DNA from: Trematomus loennbergii
Lineage: Eukaryota; Chordata; Actinopteri; Perciformes; Nototheniidae
Assembly: GCA_012861695.1 (NCBI GenBank)
Contig: JAAOOA010000027.1
Coordinates: forward strand, 21,778,423-21,842,422
Length of the DNA stretch: 64,000 bases
Direction of reading: 5' to 3'
Positions 13,493 through 24,656 of the stretch are shown piece after piece (positions within the stretch are counted from its first letter, which is position 1; each line of letters opens with the position of its first letter). The notes below the pieces were generated by a model. The model searched no databases. It was not told the origin of the DNA and saw only the letters and a program-made list of their open reading frames with translations. A program made the position numbers and the translations under genes.

Positions 13493-15114
13493 TTACGATC
13501 ATCTCACACTGGAGGTCATAGTGTGCCTGCCAAGTGAAATCCCATGAAGAGACACACTGTAACAGCATGAAACGTGATGTATCGCTGTAGCAGGAGATGA
13601 AGAGAGGATGGATTGATGGAAAAGAGAAGGAGTGATATGGGTGTGCTGACTCACTCCCTGACCCTACTCCCTGCTTCTCTGGAGATCGGCATCGTGGGTA
13701 TTTTTACTTTGGCGTAGGCTTGTTTAGCCCCCTTATATAAGCCCTTACAGACACATGCACACACAAGGGGAGGTGCCCAAGGTAAATGGTGTGTTTTGTT
13801 CAGATTATTGACTTTATTTATCTACTCTTCTTCTTGTCTTCCTTCAGTGGCATCAGCTGCTTCTTTAAGTCTCTCACCCCACTCATCAGGATGTTTTCTC
13901 TTCACCGAGACAGTAGGAAGAGCAAGAATCAGGAACTGTAGTCTTGCTCGCCCATACCTTTCTCTCTCCACGCTGTTTAAACACTGTGCCAGGTCTGCCA
14001 GGATGTGGTCAGAGAGAAGGTCTCAAGGATGTAGTCAAGTCAGTAGTGTGAAAACAGCTGATCTTGTTACACAGTAATATAAATAGCACTGCTATTAATC
14101 TCAATGGCTTAGCTATGCTTTTGAAGTATCCTGATTTTCAGGTTACAGGTTTTGTGTCCAACGCACTGCTCACATTGTGTCATCATTATGTAAAAATCAA
14201 ATGAGAGGCTGAACGAGCCTCCCACATCATGGGTGCATTACAGCAACTCAAGCCTCCTGATGAACAATCAAACTGCTCTGCTATTTTTCTCCTACGGATC
14301 CACTACTAGCCCCCGACTAGGCAAAAGGTATAGCTGTTGGCCTGGCACTCTGCACGAGACTTCTTTTGCTTAAAGGCCAAATCATTTTTAACTTTGACTT
14401 TGGAAGCAGTCAACCTTTCAAAGCGGCTGTATCGGATGTATCCAAGTGACACATGCAATCAGGGGAGTGTAATCAAAGAAAAAGTAATCTCTGGTAAATT
14501 CCTAGACAAACCCAACATCAAAAACACACGTCAATCTCACCTGGGAAAGTAATACATGGAAAACAAACATCGTGAATAAATGACGTATATGAAGAATCTG
14601 ACTGTGAAGTGACTGACTGTAGAGTCGTACCCTAACCCTACATCCAACCCAGCTGTAGTTATGGTTGTTTTAAGCAGATGTAACCATGGCTCTCATTGGT
14701 CATAATTCAAATTGCCGAAAAGTCAGTCAATCAGTCCGTGTTTTTAATTGCATGTAGAAAATCACCAGTCCAACTGTGATGGAAACTTCTGAAGCAATTG
14801 CAAACAGGACTCGGAGAGACACGAGGAGAGCAGGAACTTTGATGGCAAACACTGACGGTTTATTTGGAGCTTGGGCCGGAGAATTCACAAGACATGTGCT
14901 GTGCCACGAGTTGACACGGGTTGAGATGCCAAATCGATCCTCAAGATCTCTACCCCAGAACCCATGTATTTATTTAGTTCTGCGAGAATAATCAACATGC
15001 TGCATAACAAGATAAAACAGGCTAAGCACAATAACACGTCTATCAGCTTCCGCCAACAGGCAGGAACAGGGAGACAAAACACTGAGAGCACAGCATCCAA
15101 GGCTGCAGGTGCCT

Positions 15115-15190
15115 GATTACATGTACAGCACTTTGGCTCGACCAAAAATCGCTTTTAAATGTGCTTTATAAATAAAACTTGATTTGATTT
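15115..15190 (+). repeat. Teleost retroelement 3' tail
   Basis: The segment from TACATGTACAGCACTTTGG to AACTTGATTTGATTTG is nearly identical, in reverse, to 63785-63862. The repeated end TTGATTTGATTTG and the AAATGTGCTTTATAAATAA motif are typical of a dispersed teleost SINE/LINE tail. The preceding 14770-15110 may belong to the same or another element but has no visible borders. Confidence 0.8.
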
Positions 15191-15462
15191 GAGCTCAGTG
15201 AGGTCATTACAAACTGATAAACTGGGTCAAAGTTATGGGCCTTGGTTGGTGTTGAGGAAATATTTTCCATTAGATTCTCAGTCCGTTACAGCCAGGTATT
15301 CCACCAGGGAACTGTGTGTTTGTTTGTGTGTGAGACTATAGGTGATGTTCTACTACAGCTACAGATTAATACATATGACTAACTAGACACTCCATATGTT
15401 GAAGCATTGAACCTGGCCACTGAATTTGACAGTATCTAAATCTGGGACATCTTTGTACAGCT

Positions 15463-15557
15463 ATCACACACACACACAGACACACACACAGACACATACA
15501 CAGACACACACACACACACACACAGAGAGACACACACACACAGACACACACAGAGAC
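15463..15557. repeat. CACACA/GACA compound microsatellite
   Basis: Alternating CA runs broken by GACA and GAGA units over about 95 bp, intron 2. Confidence 0.9.
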
Positions 15558-16458
15558 AGGCAGCTCATTAGAGGAAACTGATGCCTACAACAGTGGTCTG
15601 CCAACATTTCACAAACAGAATATACTAGATCAAGGGGGAATAACGAGGAGAAAAAACCAAGAAGAAAGAAAAAACGAGTGGGAGTTGAACAGGAAATGAA
15701 AAGAAGGAATCAAAACAAAATAAAGAAAATACTTTTTAAATAGTAAGTCATTATTCCATTCATTTAAAAGCCTGAAGGTTTGGTCTGTGTAGTACGTTTA
15801 CGTGGAATTTGGTGAGACTCTTGGAATCTAATATTCTCTTTAAAGTCTGAGCAAACCATTCACTCCTGAGAAAAGTCGACCTAAATACAGTACACATCAA
15901 ATCTTAAAGAAAACATCAACTGCTACTTGTTCCAGCCAACGAGTAAACAAACCATTTATTCTCATCGTTCTGACTGAGGATTTGTGTTGATTGTAAAGAT
16001 GTGAGAGCTGCTGTCAGTTTGAGCCCGCCTCCTCACACTATTGGTATACAGAGAGAGCGTGATGGGAGGACCGTATTGATTGACAACCACCAGCTGTTAC
16101 ATAATGATGTCATGTGACAGTTGGGGCGGGATCAGAGACACTTCAAAGATCTATAGCTGACAAAAACAAGTTGCAAGTGTGTGTGTGTGTGTGTGTGAGT
16201 TTACTTGTGTCTGGATTTTAGAAACACAAGCTACATACTGTACAAGTATAACTTCGTTGTGTACTTCTACTTTCACACTTTGAAATGAATGATTGTTTGT
16301 TCATTCACCGGATATCATACTTTGACACTTGTGATAAAAGTGTACAATTGAAATCCCAGTATTACACATTATTTGGCCTGCATGAGTTAATTTTATGAAT
16401 ACTTATTAATCCTATTTAAAAGCAATAGGTGAATCAAATCACTAGAGCTGCTAATAAT

Positions 16459-17298
16459 TAGGGATGTCCCGATCACCTTTTTTTGCTCCCGATCCGATTC
16501 CGATCATTTGATTTTGACAATCTGCCGATACCGATTTTTCCCGATCCGATCTTTATGCAATGCATTAAGAGAAAAAAAAGGAGAAAAGCATTCAAGTTGT
16601 CCCTTAAACCCCACGTTCTCCACCACAGATAACGGCTGGTCATCCAACGCGATGAATTCAGCTATCTTGGCTGTTATTTTTTTGGCCTTTTCACTGTTCT
16701 GGGGCAGTTTCTCTTTCCTTTTAAAAGTCTCTGAAAGTGTCAGTTGTTTCAGTGCTGTTACCTGAGTGGCCGCTGTGTACTCGTTGTGTTGTTGTTGGTG
16801 TTTGTATCTCAGGTGGCGTATTAGATTGGTCGTGTTGAACGTAGCTCTGTTCTTTCCACCACGCGGAACCTCCGCCTTGCAAACATTGCATCTGGCTGTT
16901 ACACTGCCTTCGCTTTCAATTTTATAATACTTCCAAACTCCTGACATTTTCTCTGTCCCGAGTCACCAGCTGAACGTAGCCTCTCGTTAGCTTACTGCTA
17001 CTATTAGACACTGCACCCTGCCCACTCTGTTGCCAGATTTGAGAGAAATAAGCAACCAGGTCTTGAAAACAAGCCCAAAAGAAGCAACACATACATGATG
17101 TTGTGTAATTTTAAACCAAAACTAAGGCCTCAGGATGACTTTAAGATGTGAACATGGTCATTTTTGTTTTGTAACATTAAATAAAATAAGAAAAATATTT
17201 TATTAAAAAAAAAAAAAAAAAAAAAGATTCCGATCCCCGATTTTTTTCTCCCGATTCCGATCTTTTGAAAATCACGTGATCGGATTGGGACATCTCTA
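16459..17298 (-). mobile_element. hAT element copy 2, non-autonomous, with BED-finger ORF
   Basis: Terminal inverted repeats TAGGGATGTCCCGATCAC and its inverse, flanked by the exact 8-bp duplication CTAATAAT at 16451-16458 and 17299-17306. It is 840 bp long and includes a run of about 20 A near 17204-17225. The minus strand carries an open frame for a BED zinc finger (16504-16947), but no catalytic hAT core remains. It is closely related to copy 1 at 7776-8579. Confidence 0.95.
16504..16947 (-). pseudogene. Truncated hAT transposase, BED zinc finger only (147 codons)
   Basis: The frame starts MSGVWKYYKI and shows a BED-type finger: aromatic W/Y residues, C-x2-C in ARCNVCKAE, then NLIRHLRYKH giving H-x4-H, within residues about 4-50. 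Next comes a stretch with FIALDDQPLSVVENVGF (residues about 90-108), the usual hAT sequence after the BED finger. The frame then runs into the terminal inverted repeat and ends. The RNase H-like core and the hAT dimerisation domain are absent, so this is a DNA-binding stub from an internally deleted transposon. It is antisense to prkcb inside intron 2. It could be expressed only if a promoter exists nearby, for which there is no evidence. The equivalent frame in copy 1 is broken. Confidence 0.8.
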
Positions 17299-20115
17299 CT
17301 AATAATGATTGTTTTCATTATAGACTAATCTGCCATTATGTTCTTTGTGAATCAATTCCTTGAAGATAGAGTTAAACATTCTTAGTAAAACTTTACAGTC
17401 ATATTAAAATCAGCAAATCGTCATTTGACAATCTAGAAAATGAATATCGACAGCTCTGAGTGTGTTCCCTGTTATTTTATGTAAGCCGTAAAATGTAAAG
17501 GAGAGAATCATGTGGACCACAGAAGTAACTGTGCATGCAGGTACATGCTCGTTCCTGGGAAAATGACTTTATGGGAGAACATGTAAAGACTTGCATAGGT
17601 GGTAAAACGGCTCACAACATTACAGAGAAATAGATGGCAGTAGGAGAGGTTCAGGTACTTTTTCTGCAGAAACTGAATTAACATAAAAGCCATTGTAAGG
17701 CAGTTATTGAACAATTTCTGTGTCAACTTGTATCGTTCAGCAGCCCAATTAATCCTTCTCAGTCTAACTACATTGACTGTGATAGCTCCTGTTGGCTCAT
17801 GCTGTGTCTCAATTTGCATACTTTTATACTTTTGTGTGCTTTTTTGAGGGCATAGGTGCAGCCCAATGCAAACTGTGGCAAAATGCATTATGAATACCCA
17901 GATGGTGCAAACCTACCGGTCAAAGTTGAGTGTGGAACGCTGCTTACGTCTCACACTCAACAATCGTTGCTATGTAACTGAAATATACCAGTAAACATGT
18001 GTTTGTTTGTTTTTTTATACACAAACTACTATATTTGTGTCCAAAAAAGTCCATTGTTCATTTGAATGGTTCAATTGAGCAAACTGCATTTGATTTGGTA
18101 CAATTAACAATACCTTTGATAGCTAGCTAACAGCAGTAATTGTCACTTCCAGAGAGCGCACAGCAGCTGAATGCGATTTGAGACTATACGCAGTTGACGT
18201 TTACAGTGTGCAAGTGTTCATAATGCACGACATGAAAGGGAGTAAGTTACTGAATGGACACACAGCATGAGAAGATCTGTGAGGTGCTAACTGCAGCCTG
18301 TAGTGTAACTTAATGCTCAGCCGCTGTTACAGGTAGATTCCACAGGTACACTACATGGCTGCTGACCTCAGCAGTAACATGAGTCCAGGTCACTGCCACA
18401 GCGATGAGAATGGGAGAGATAGAAAACAAGAAAACCGGTGAACATAACAGAGAAAGATGTGGAGAAATGTTAACATTCCCTGTGTTGTTATGTATATCAA
18501 AGCGTTTGTGTGCGTGTTTGCTTTCCATGGATATTTAATGTATACTATAAATAATGAAGGCACATTGGCAGCGTACCAGCTCCACCAGAGTCAGCCTGAG
18601 ATGAGTATATGAGTGCATCAAGAGGGCAGAGGGGGAGGCATCTTCCAAAACTGGACAGACAGTTTCAGTTCAGAGCACAGCAGACACCAGAACCTGCAGC
18701 TGTTCGATTCTCACACAGTAATTGTGCCTACAAAAAAATGATCTTAACACTTACAAAGGATTTGGCTCTAAGTGAAGCTAATGCAGTAGCACTTAATCTG
18801 GTTGGGTTTATAGATAGGAATTGACATGACTGTTTCTTCATCGTTGAATGCACTTATTGTGAGTCGCTTTGAATAAAAGCATCAGCTAAATTAAATGTTA
18901 TGTAATCAGTGCTTTTATTTTGTTATTATAAGTAAGAACCAGGGTTGCACAAGTCATTGAAATGTAATAGATCCTATTAAATAAATCACACCATGAGCAT
19001 TTCAAATATGTGGTCTTCTGGTGTCTGTTGGCAACCCCAGAGAAATGTTTTCCAAAGATCTGTTCTGATTACATCAACAAGTGCTCGCTTTTTCAGGGAC
19101 GTCTGGCCTCCTTAAAACTCCAGTGACAAACCCAGTGAAGTGGCTTACTTTTGCATCAGTGTTGACGTCATTTGCTTTAGTTACTAGTTAAGATAAATGT
19201 TCACAAAAAAAACAACTGTTAGTGACAGCAAAATCAAATGAATATGAAAACAACTGGTGCGATTAATCCTCGGGGAACCATTTTCTTTTTTTGCTTTAGG
19301 TTTGTTTTATTGAATATACTTTAGCATATTGTAAGTACACATTTTATTGTTGTATCAATATCATTATTAATTACACTAATATGTACAGCGTCATCATGGA
19401 AAGTGTGAATATCCCTCCTTCTCCAAAGATTGCATAGAATTTGGTTGAAATGTTTTACTTAAAAAATCTGCTTCAAGTGATATTTCTGTATTTTTGGACA
19501 TTTTCTCTCTGCCCCTAAACTTGACTGTTTGATCTGGCTTTGTTTGATTTTGTGATGGTATTGTTTTGTTTTGGCCCAAAGGTCATATGGTTGGATAGGG
19601 TTCAGTTACGTTTTTTTAGTAACAGATCTGTGTGCGGGTGTGTGTGGGTGTGTGTGTGTTTTGTTTAGGGATTTGGCAGTTGTAATACTCCAAATGAGCA
19701 GTTGCCTTAAAGCAATATGTGCACATAGCTCTCACTATTTCCATCTCTACCTCGATCCCCTCCACCCTCACTCTGTTTATTCAATCTGCAATATCATCGG
19801 AACGAGTGGGTGGTGTATGTATGTATGTGTGCATGTGAATGTGTGTGTGGTACCATCGAAGTGAGTGGGCGGTGTAACCAAAGTGAGGATGTTGTGTGGG
19901 AGTGAAGTACCATTAAAGTGCACATGGTGTGTGTGTTAATTATAATCCCTCCTATCACTACAGGTTTGAATTGAAAAGAATGAATAGCAATCTGATCTCT
20001 CATCATTTAAATAAAATGAAGAGAAAACCACTTAACAGTTGAAATATATATACATTGTTTACTAAATGCATTAGACAAAAGGGCAAGAGAAAACAAATCA
20101 GTGTATTCTTATACC

Positions 20116-20519
20116 TTAAGGGGCTCTTTTATGCTAATGTTCAGGTTCACATATTATTATTAGTATTCTGTGCCTTTACCGTGACATGATTACATTCTTA
20201 ATGTTCAAAAAGGAGCGGCAGTTTCCGTCTGAAACCAGAGCCCAGTCTGCTCTGATTGGTTTGCTGACCGCCTCTGTTGTGATTTGTCAAACGCTTAGAG
20301 ATGTCCCGCCCCTTAGCCTATCCACTACAATGTGTGGCAGCAGAAGCCAATAGAATCGCAAAGTGTTACACAGTGATGTCATTATGTTACGCAAGTAAAC
20401 AAATGAGTTCAATGGAGGCGTTTCAGGCAGGGGGGGAAACTAGCCTTTGCGGACCATTTACATGCACAAAAACCTAGAGGAAAGGGGGAAACCCAAAGAG
20501 CATAATGGGGCCCCTTTAA
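20116..20519 (-). mobile_element. MITE family X, copy 2 (near full length)
   Basis: Begins TTAAGGGGCTC and ends GGGGCCCCTTTAA, both ends present in reverse orientation. Inside are the GTTCAGGTTCACAT end block, GAAACCAGAGCCCAGTCTG, two CCAAT boxes in reverse, GTCCCGCCCCTTAGCC and the GCGGACCATTTACATGCA block. TTAA at both edges hints at a TTAA target, as in piggyBac-type MITEs; that is an inference. Confidence 0.88.
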
Positions 20520-21540
20520 TATTTCGAGCTCGATATTCTGCTTCTATCTTTAGAAGCTCTAGTTCCGTGTATTTACTTCTCTGTTTCTCTCCCTTAGACA
20601 TACACACTATGTAAATATACTCTGGGGTGCAATCATGACGATGGTGATATTTTTAGCCTCCTCTGTTAGTCCTGCCTGTCAGTGGAGCCGACATTGATCA
20701 GGGCGGAGATGACAGGCTCGCTGTGCGTCTGAGCTTCTGCATGTTTCCGCACCGCCGAGGGTTACCTGCCTCAAAGTGGATCCATGTTACGCTTCTCATC
20801 TCACTCAGATTGTGATCCTAGGGAGGACAAAAAAACCTCCAACCTTGTATCTGTTTTAAAGGCATATTTTACCATTCTGCTCTGTAAACACAGGACATTC
20901 TGTTAATAAGAAGTCATGTTTGGTACATACTGTAACATTAATGAGGTTACATTTTACACTGCTTTCTAGAAATGTACATGGTGCTCTTGAAAAGAGAGGC
21001 TGACAATGAGTCAACGGTGCAGGAGCGACAATAAGAGTGTGTGGGTGTTGAGACAGAAGCACAGCATCCCTCTGTATACGTAACAGCGCTAAAGCTTTTC
21101 ATAGGTTAAGTGAATTCTGCTTCTAACAGCTCAGAGACAGCCAAAAAACTCAAAATGATATCAAATTTAACCTGAACTTTACGTCAAATACAAATGTTAC
21201 TTATATGATTTTGAAGCCAAGTTTACACAATCAGCAAATAAGTGAGAGAATGTATGCTGATATTATTGACGTACAGAACACAATCATACCTTAAAATTCT
21301 TATACACTTCAACATTTTATATTATCTCTACAATGATCAGCTTTGACCATGAGGAAGTTCACCTCTTTTCTTGTGTGACTCACTCACATCAGATTACTTA
21401 TTTCCTCCTGATCAATGGGAATCCTTTCAATACTTAATTGCAAATATTCCGATTGAAAAAACAAGCTGCAACCTTGCGGTGCTGCAAAATGAATCGACCT
21501 AGCTTGGTTTGCTTATTAGTAAAGTACTTTTTTAGATGAT

Positions 21541-21790
21541 GAATTTCCAACTTGGTTGTCTATCAAACTGAAGGTCGGTGATTCGATCCTTGAACAAAGT
21601 GCGCTTGGGCAAGAAACTGAACCTCAAATTGCAAACTGTGTGTGAATGTTAGACTCCCTGGGCAAGTGGCACCTTTTATGGCGGTCTCTGCCTTGTTTGA
21701 TTGTGTGAGTGAGCGAATGCTGACTTGTATATGTAAAAGCACTTTTTGGGGTTGCGAAGACTGAAAAAAGCATTGAATTGACCATTCTTT
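21541..21790 (+). mobile_element. tRNA-derived SINE abutting the exon 3 acceptor
   Basis: A B-box-like GGTGATTCGATCC lies at about 21573. The body shares CCCTGGGCAAGTGGCACCTT (near 21656) with the SINE at 12538-12716 and ends with AAAAGCA and TTGACCATT-like tail sequence. The left end is degenerate, so the start is approximate. The right end runs to about 20 bases before the exon 3 boundary at 21811. Confidence 0.75.
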
Positions 21791-21810
21791 CCCTCTCTTT
21801 CTCTCCGCAG

Positions 21811-21893
21811 TGTGTTGTTTCGTGGTTCACAAGCGCTGCCATGAGTTCGTCACTTTCCAGTGTCCAGGTGCCGATAAAGGCCCTGCATCAGAC
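21811..21893 (+). CDS. prkcb: prkcb exon 3: end of C1A domain
   Basis: 83 nt. The acceptor is CTCTCTTTCTCTCCGCAG and the donor is GAC|GTGAGT. The exon begins with two bases of a split Val codon and ends on a codon boundary: [20 protein letters not shown] then ADKGPASD. It carries the second half of the first zinc-binding C1 domain: Cys, then C-x4-H-x2-C-x7-C, all ligands intact. In the family C1A binds diacylglycerol and phorbol ester at the membrane and packs against the kinase until activation. GPASD after the domain is the PKC beta form (alpha has GPDTD). The preceding 32-nt exon with GFGKQGFQCQ is not in the window. Phase and length match the mammalian exon. Confidence 0.97.
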
Positions 21894-22357
21894 GTGAGTA
21901 GAAATAAATGAATCATCTAAAATTGTGTGCTTGCGTATCAGTGTGAGTATCGAAAGGCAGATGGTACAACAGACTGCACGCACACACAGACACACACACA
22001 CACACTCTCTAACACACTTCAAGCTCATGAGCCTCCATCACCTGTCAGCACCACTGTTACGGTTGAGCAGCCTCCATCTTTTTCTCTCTTCTCGTTTTCA
22101 TCTTCCGGTCTTGACAGTTTCACTGTACCGTCACACACAGGGGAGTTTATCTAGTGTTTATATTGCATTGACTCAATACTGTATATTTAAATATAGACCT
22201 GTAAGAAAAGCTGCCCAATAAAACCATATTTGGCCACTTGAGCAGCTCCTCTGGCATTATGGGAAATTATAATTATGATACCTTCAGATGTTGGATCGGC
22301 TTCATTTGTAAATAGGATGTCAAATATGTTGACGTGTAGTTGAAGGGTACATTTTCA

Positions 22358-22462
22358 AAGGGGCCCATTATGCTTTTTGGGGTTTTTACTTTCCTGTAGT
22401 GTGGGTTTTAGTGCATGTAATGGTCTGCAAAGGCTAAAATCCCAAAGTTTTTCTCCCAAACT
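22358..22462 (+). mobile_element. MITE family X, copy 3 (left end only)
   Basis: Starts AAAGGGGCCCATTATGC, contains the TTTCCTGTAGTGTGGGTTTT block and GGTCTGCAAAGGCTAAAATC, then leaves the family consensus. The CCAAT/GC-box centre and the right end are missing. Confidence 0.85.
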
Positions 22463-22988
22463 AAGCATAGTAGAGCCACAAAATACAAACAAAAACCTGA
22501 GAATAACCGTCTATTAAACCACCATTGAAAGTAGCACCCTTCGCTTTCTAGCTGCTGTCTTAAATGAATCTTAGTGAACTGGTTTGCCCTGCCCTTCTTC
22601 CTTCCTCTTATCTCTTCTTAAGTATTTAAACAGATCCACTTTCTAAAATAACAACATCATATATATCTTTACTCTGTGGTTACATGATGAGTGTTTCACA
22701 TTAGCCATATCAAAGCTCGAATCACTGTCGGAGGTTAAACGTCCTGCTTGTCCTTATGTAATCAATTATCTTTAAGCATTTCTCTCATCTCCTCCTCAGG
22801 AAGTGTCTTTAAGTGGTACTTTTATCTTAATCTCATCCTCTCTCTCAAGGAGCTGAGAACAAGTGTCTTTTGATATTTAATGAAAGCCGTCTCTCACCTA
22901 TCATATTAAAAGGACACATTTAGTTGCCTTCCGTCTCTTAAGAGCACTCTGTGGACCCCAACTTCACCCTCTTAAAATCCCAGGGGGA

Positions 22989-23009
22989 GGGGGGGGGGGG
23001 GGGGGGGGG
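22989..23009. repeat. Homopolymer G run, 21 bases
   Basis: 21 consecutive G, preceded by GGGGGA. Such runs are unstable and hard to sequence, so the true length is uncertain. A similar shorter G run lies at about 60639-60652, and C runs at 27356-27370 and 49740-49750. Confidence 0.9.
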
Positions 23010-23433
23010 AGTACCTCAGCCGTGTCCTTACCTCCCTCAAGAGTGCCCTTTCAGTTTGACAAGTACACTTAGTGTGCTGCCTCCAGAGGAAACGCTGTGT
23101 GGGCTTCCTGTGGTGTGTTGTGTATAGAGTCTCAACAATCTTTCCTGTAGACTTATTATATGTCTCGCATGTCTGACATCTACCTCACTTGTTTTTCTGT
23201 CCTCGTCTCAATCTCTGACTCAGTGATAACCTATTTTTCTTTTATAGTTTCTGTTTTAGTCAGGGCTATAGACTCTAAATCTTCTCTAAAAATGTTCTAC
23301 CAATCTGCAGGTTCATAGAAAGACCTTACAATGCATGGTTTTTAGTTTGTATTTGAAATATATAGTTTAGGTTGCCCTTGTAGAGAAATAAAACAGCTTT
23401 GGTTCAGGTAAAGCAATAATGTCGGGCTTGTAC

Positions 23434-23753
23434 TAGGGCTGCTCAATTAATCGTATTTTAATCGCAATTACGATTATGGCTCGCAACGATTACGAAAACA
23501 ACGTAATCGAAATAAAACGATTTTTTATTATTACTTTTTTTTTTTTTTCAAATTTTTTTTTTTAATTGGTTTTTCAGTTGAATTATACTTAAAGTTCAGG
23601 GTAATCAACTGTTCAAAACATACTGTTCACATTTTTTTTCTCCAATAAATGGATGTTTTCAAAGTAAATGGATAATCGTTTTTAATAATCGTGATATCAA
23701 TTATTGACCCAAATAATCGAGATTATGATTTTTGCCATAATCGAGCAGCCCTA
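23434..23753. mobile_element. hAT-type MITE, 320 bp
   Basis: Ends TAGGGCTGCTCAATTAATCG and, inverted, CATAATCGAGCAGCCCTA. Flanked by the exact 8-bp duplication GCTTGTAC at 23426-23433 and 23754-23761. Rich in ATCG/CGAT motifs near both ends; no coding capacity. Confidence 0.95.
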
Positions 23754-24332
23754 GCTTGTACTAGCTGCTGTGTCATCAGCTGTTTCATCAGCTGTTTCAC
23801 CCTAGCAATGTTTCCATGAAATGCTTAAGCAAATTCAAAGCAAACTTGTGTAATGTCGCAAAGAATATACAAGTTAGTGTTTGAGGCAAATACAATAGGC
23901 TTCAGGGAAGTACAGTGTGAAGTTGGGGGTAAAGGCTGTATTTCACAAGTAATGAGAATAAGATAAGGAGATGTTGTGTAAGGGAACAAAACAAATTGGG
24001 TTGGTGATTGAGAGAGAATTGAAGAGGATGTTTAGGAGTTTGTTTTAATTAGTCCTTATTCATATCAGCCATGTTTCCTGCTGCCCAGAGTCAAACAATG
24101 TTTTCGAGCAGTAAGGAAATAAATCTAAGAACTCGCCAGAAGCAAAAACATCTGATCGTTCAGTAGCCAGTCAGCTCTTTTTAGATCTGGTTTTCCGTAA
24201 GGGTGGAATTTTCATTTCAATTTCTGTGTTTACATACAGCTATAATTCAATATGTGCTAAAAAATAAATATGTTAATAGCCACGCAGCTAATGACTGACT
24301 CATCTACAGCTTATTAGCAAAAAACTATCGTA

Positions 24333-24656
24333 TTATATAGGGGCTTTAGGCTTGTTCAGCGATTCAGCATTTAGTCTTCCCAGCAGTTTTGTCCTTGCTG
24401 CTACTTTAAGAGACCCTTCAAAGCTTCTTCCTACCACATCTATCTCCAACCATTTTATATAAATGGCCAATTCCTTTCCATAGGTTCCCCTCGGTGATCC
24501 AAAGTTATGTTTAGATTCGCTGTTAAACCTAAATGCACCTGTCTTATTTCCCACATGATTATACACTTGCCTTGACCCACTCTGATCTGACATTTCAATT
24601 AGCCCACAGAGTCTTCCATCTTTGCCCTCCCAGGGACTCGGAGATAAACCCTTCAT
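24333..24656 (-). other. 107-codon ORF of unknown origin
   Basis: An open frame of ordinary amino-acid composition (not a repeat artefact), beginning MKGLSPSPWEGKDGRLCGL, antisense in intron 3. I recognise no domain, no signal peptide and no membrane segment. It could be part of an uncharacterised transposable element or simply chance. A frame of this length is not rare in 64 kb. Confidence 0.2.

Larger units (their letters stand above)
1..21810 (+). other. prkcb: Intron 2 of prkcb (3' part), 21.8 kb
   Basis: No host coding sequence was recognised on either strand. Identified content, each listed separately where bounded: CA repeats, two copies of one hAT family (7776-8579, 16459-17298), a LINE relic (about 7204-7663), hAT fragment (12165-12522), tRNA-type SINEs (12538-12716, 21541-21790), MITE copies (12717-13036, 20116-20519) and a SINE/LINE tail at 15115-15190. 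Stretches 780-1070 and 9835-9935 are pyrimidine-rich. Stretches 1330-3700, 3900-7000, 9000-12150, 13500-15100, 15600-16450 and 17310-20100 show nothing I can name beyond AT-rich intron. 5210-5580 has the look of an old repeat but no boundaries. Branch-like fragment 18845-18900 resembles the common teleost L2/SINE 3' tail. Confidence 0.85.

Noticed and set aside
13725..13790. TATATAA-like motif near 13734 as a promoter
   Set aside because: Single AT-rich motif without supporting start, GC box or downstream exon.
17508..17888. 126-codon minus-strand frame in intron 2
   Set aside because: No recognisable domain, AT-rich, no splice or codon signal; chance is the simplest reading.
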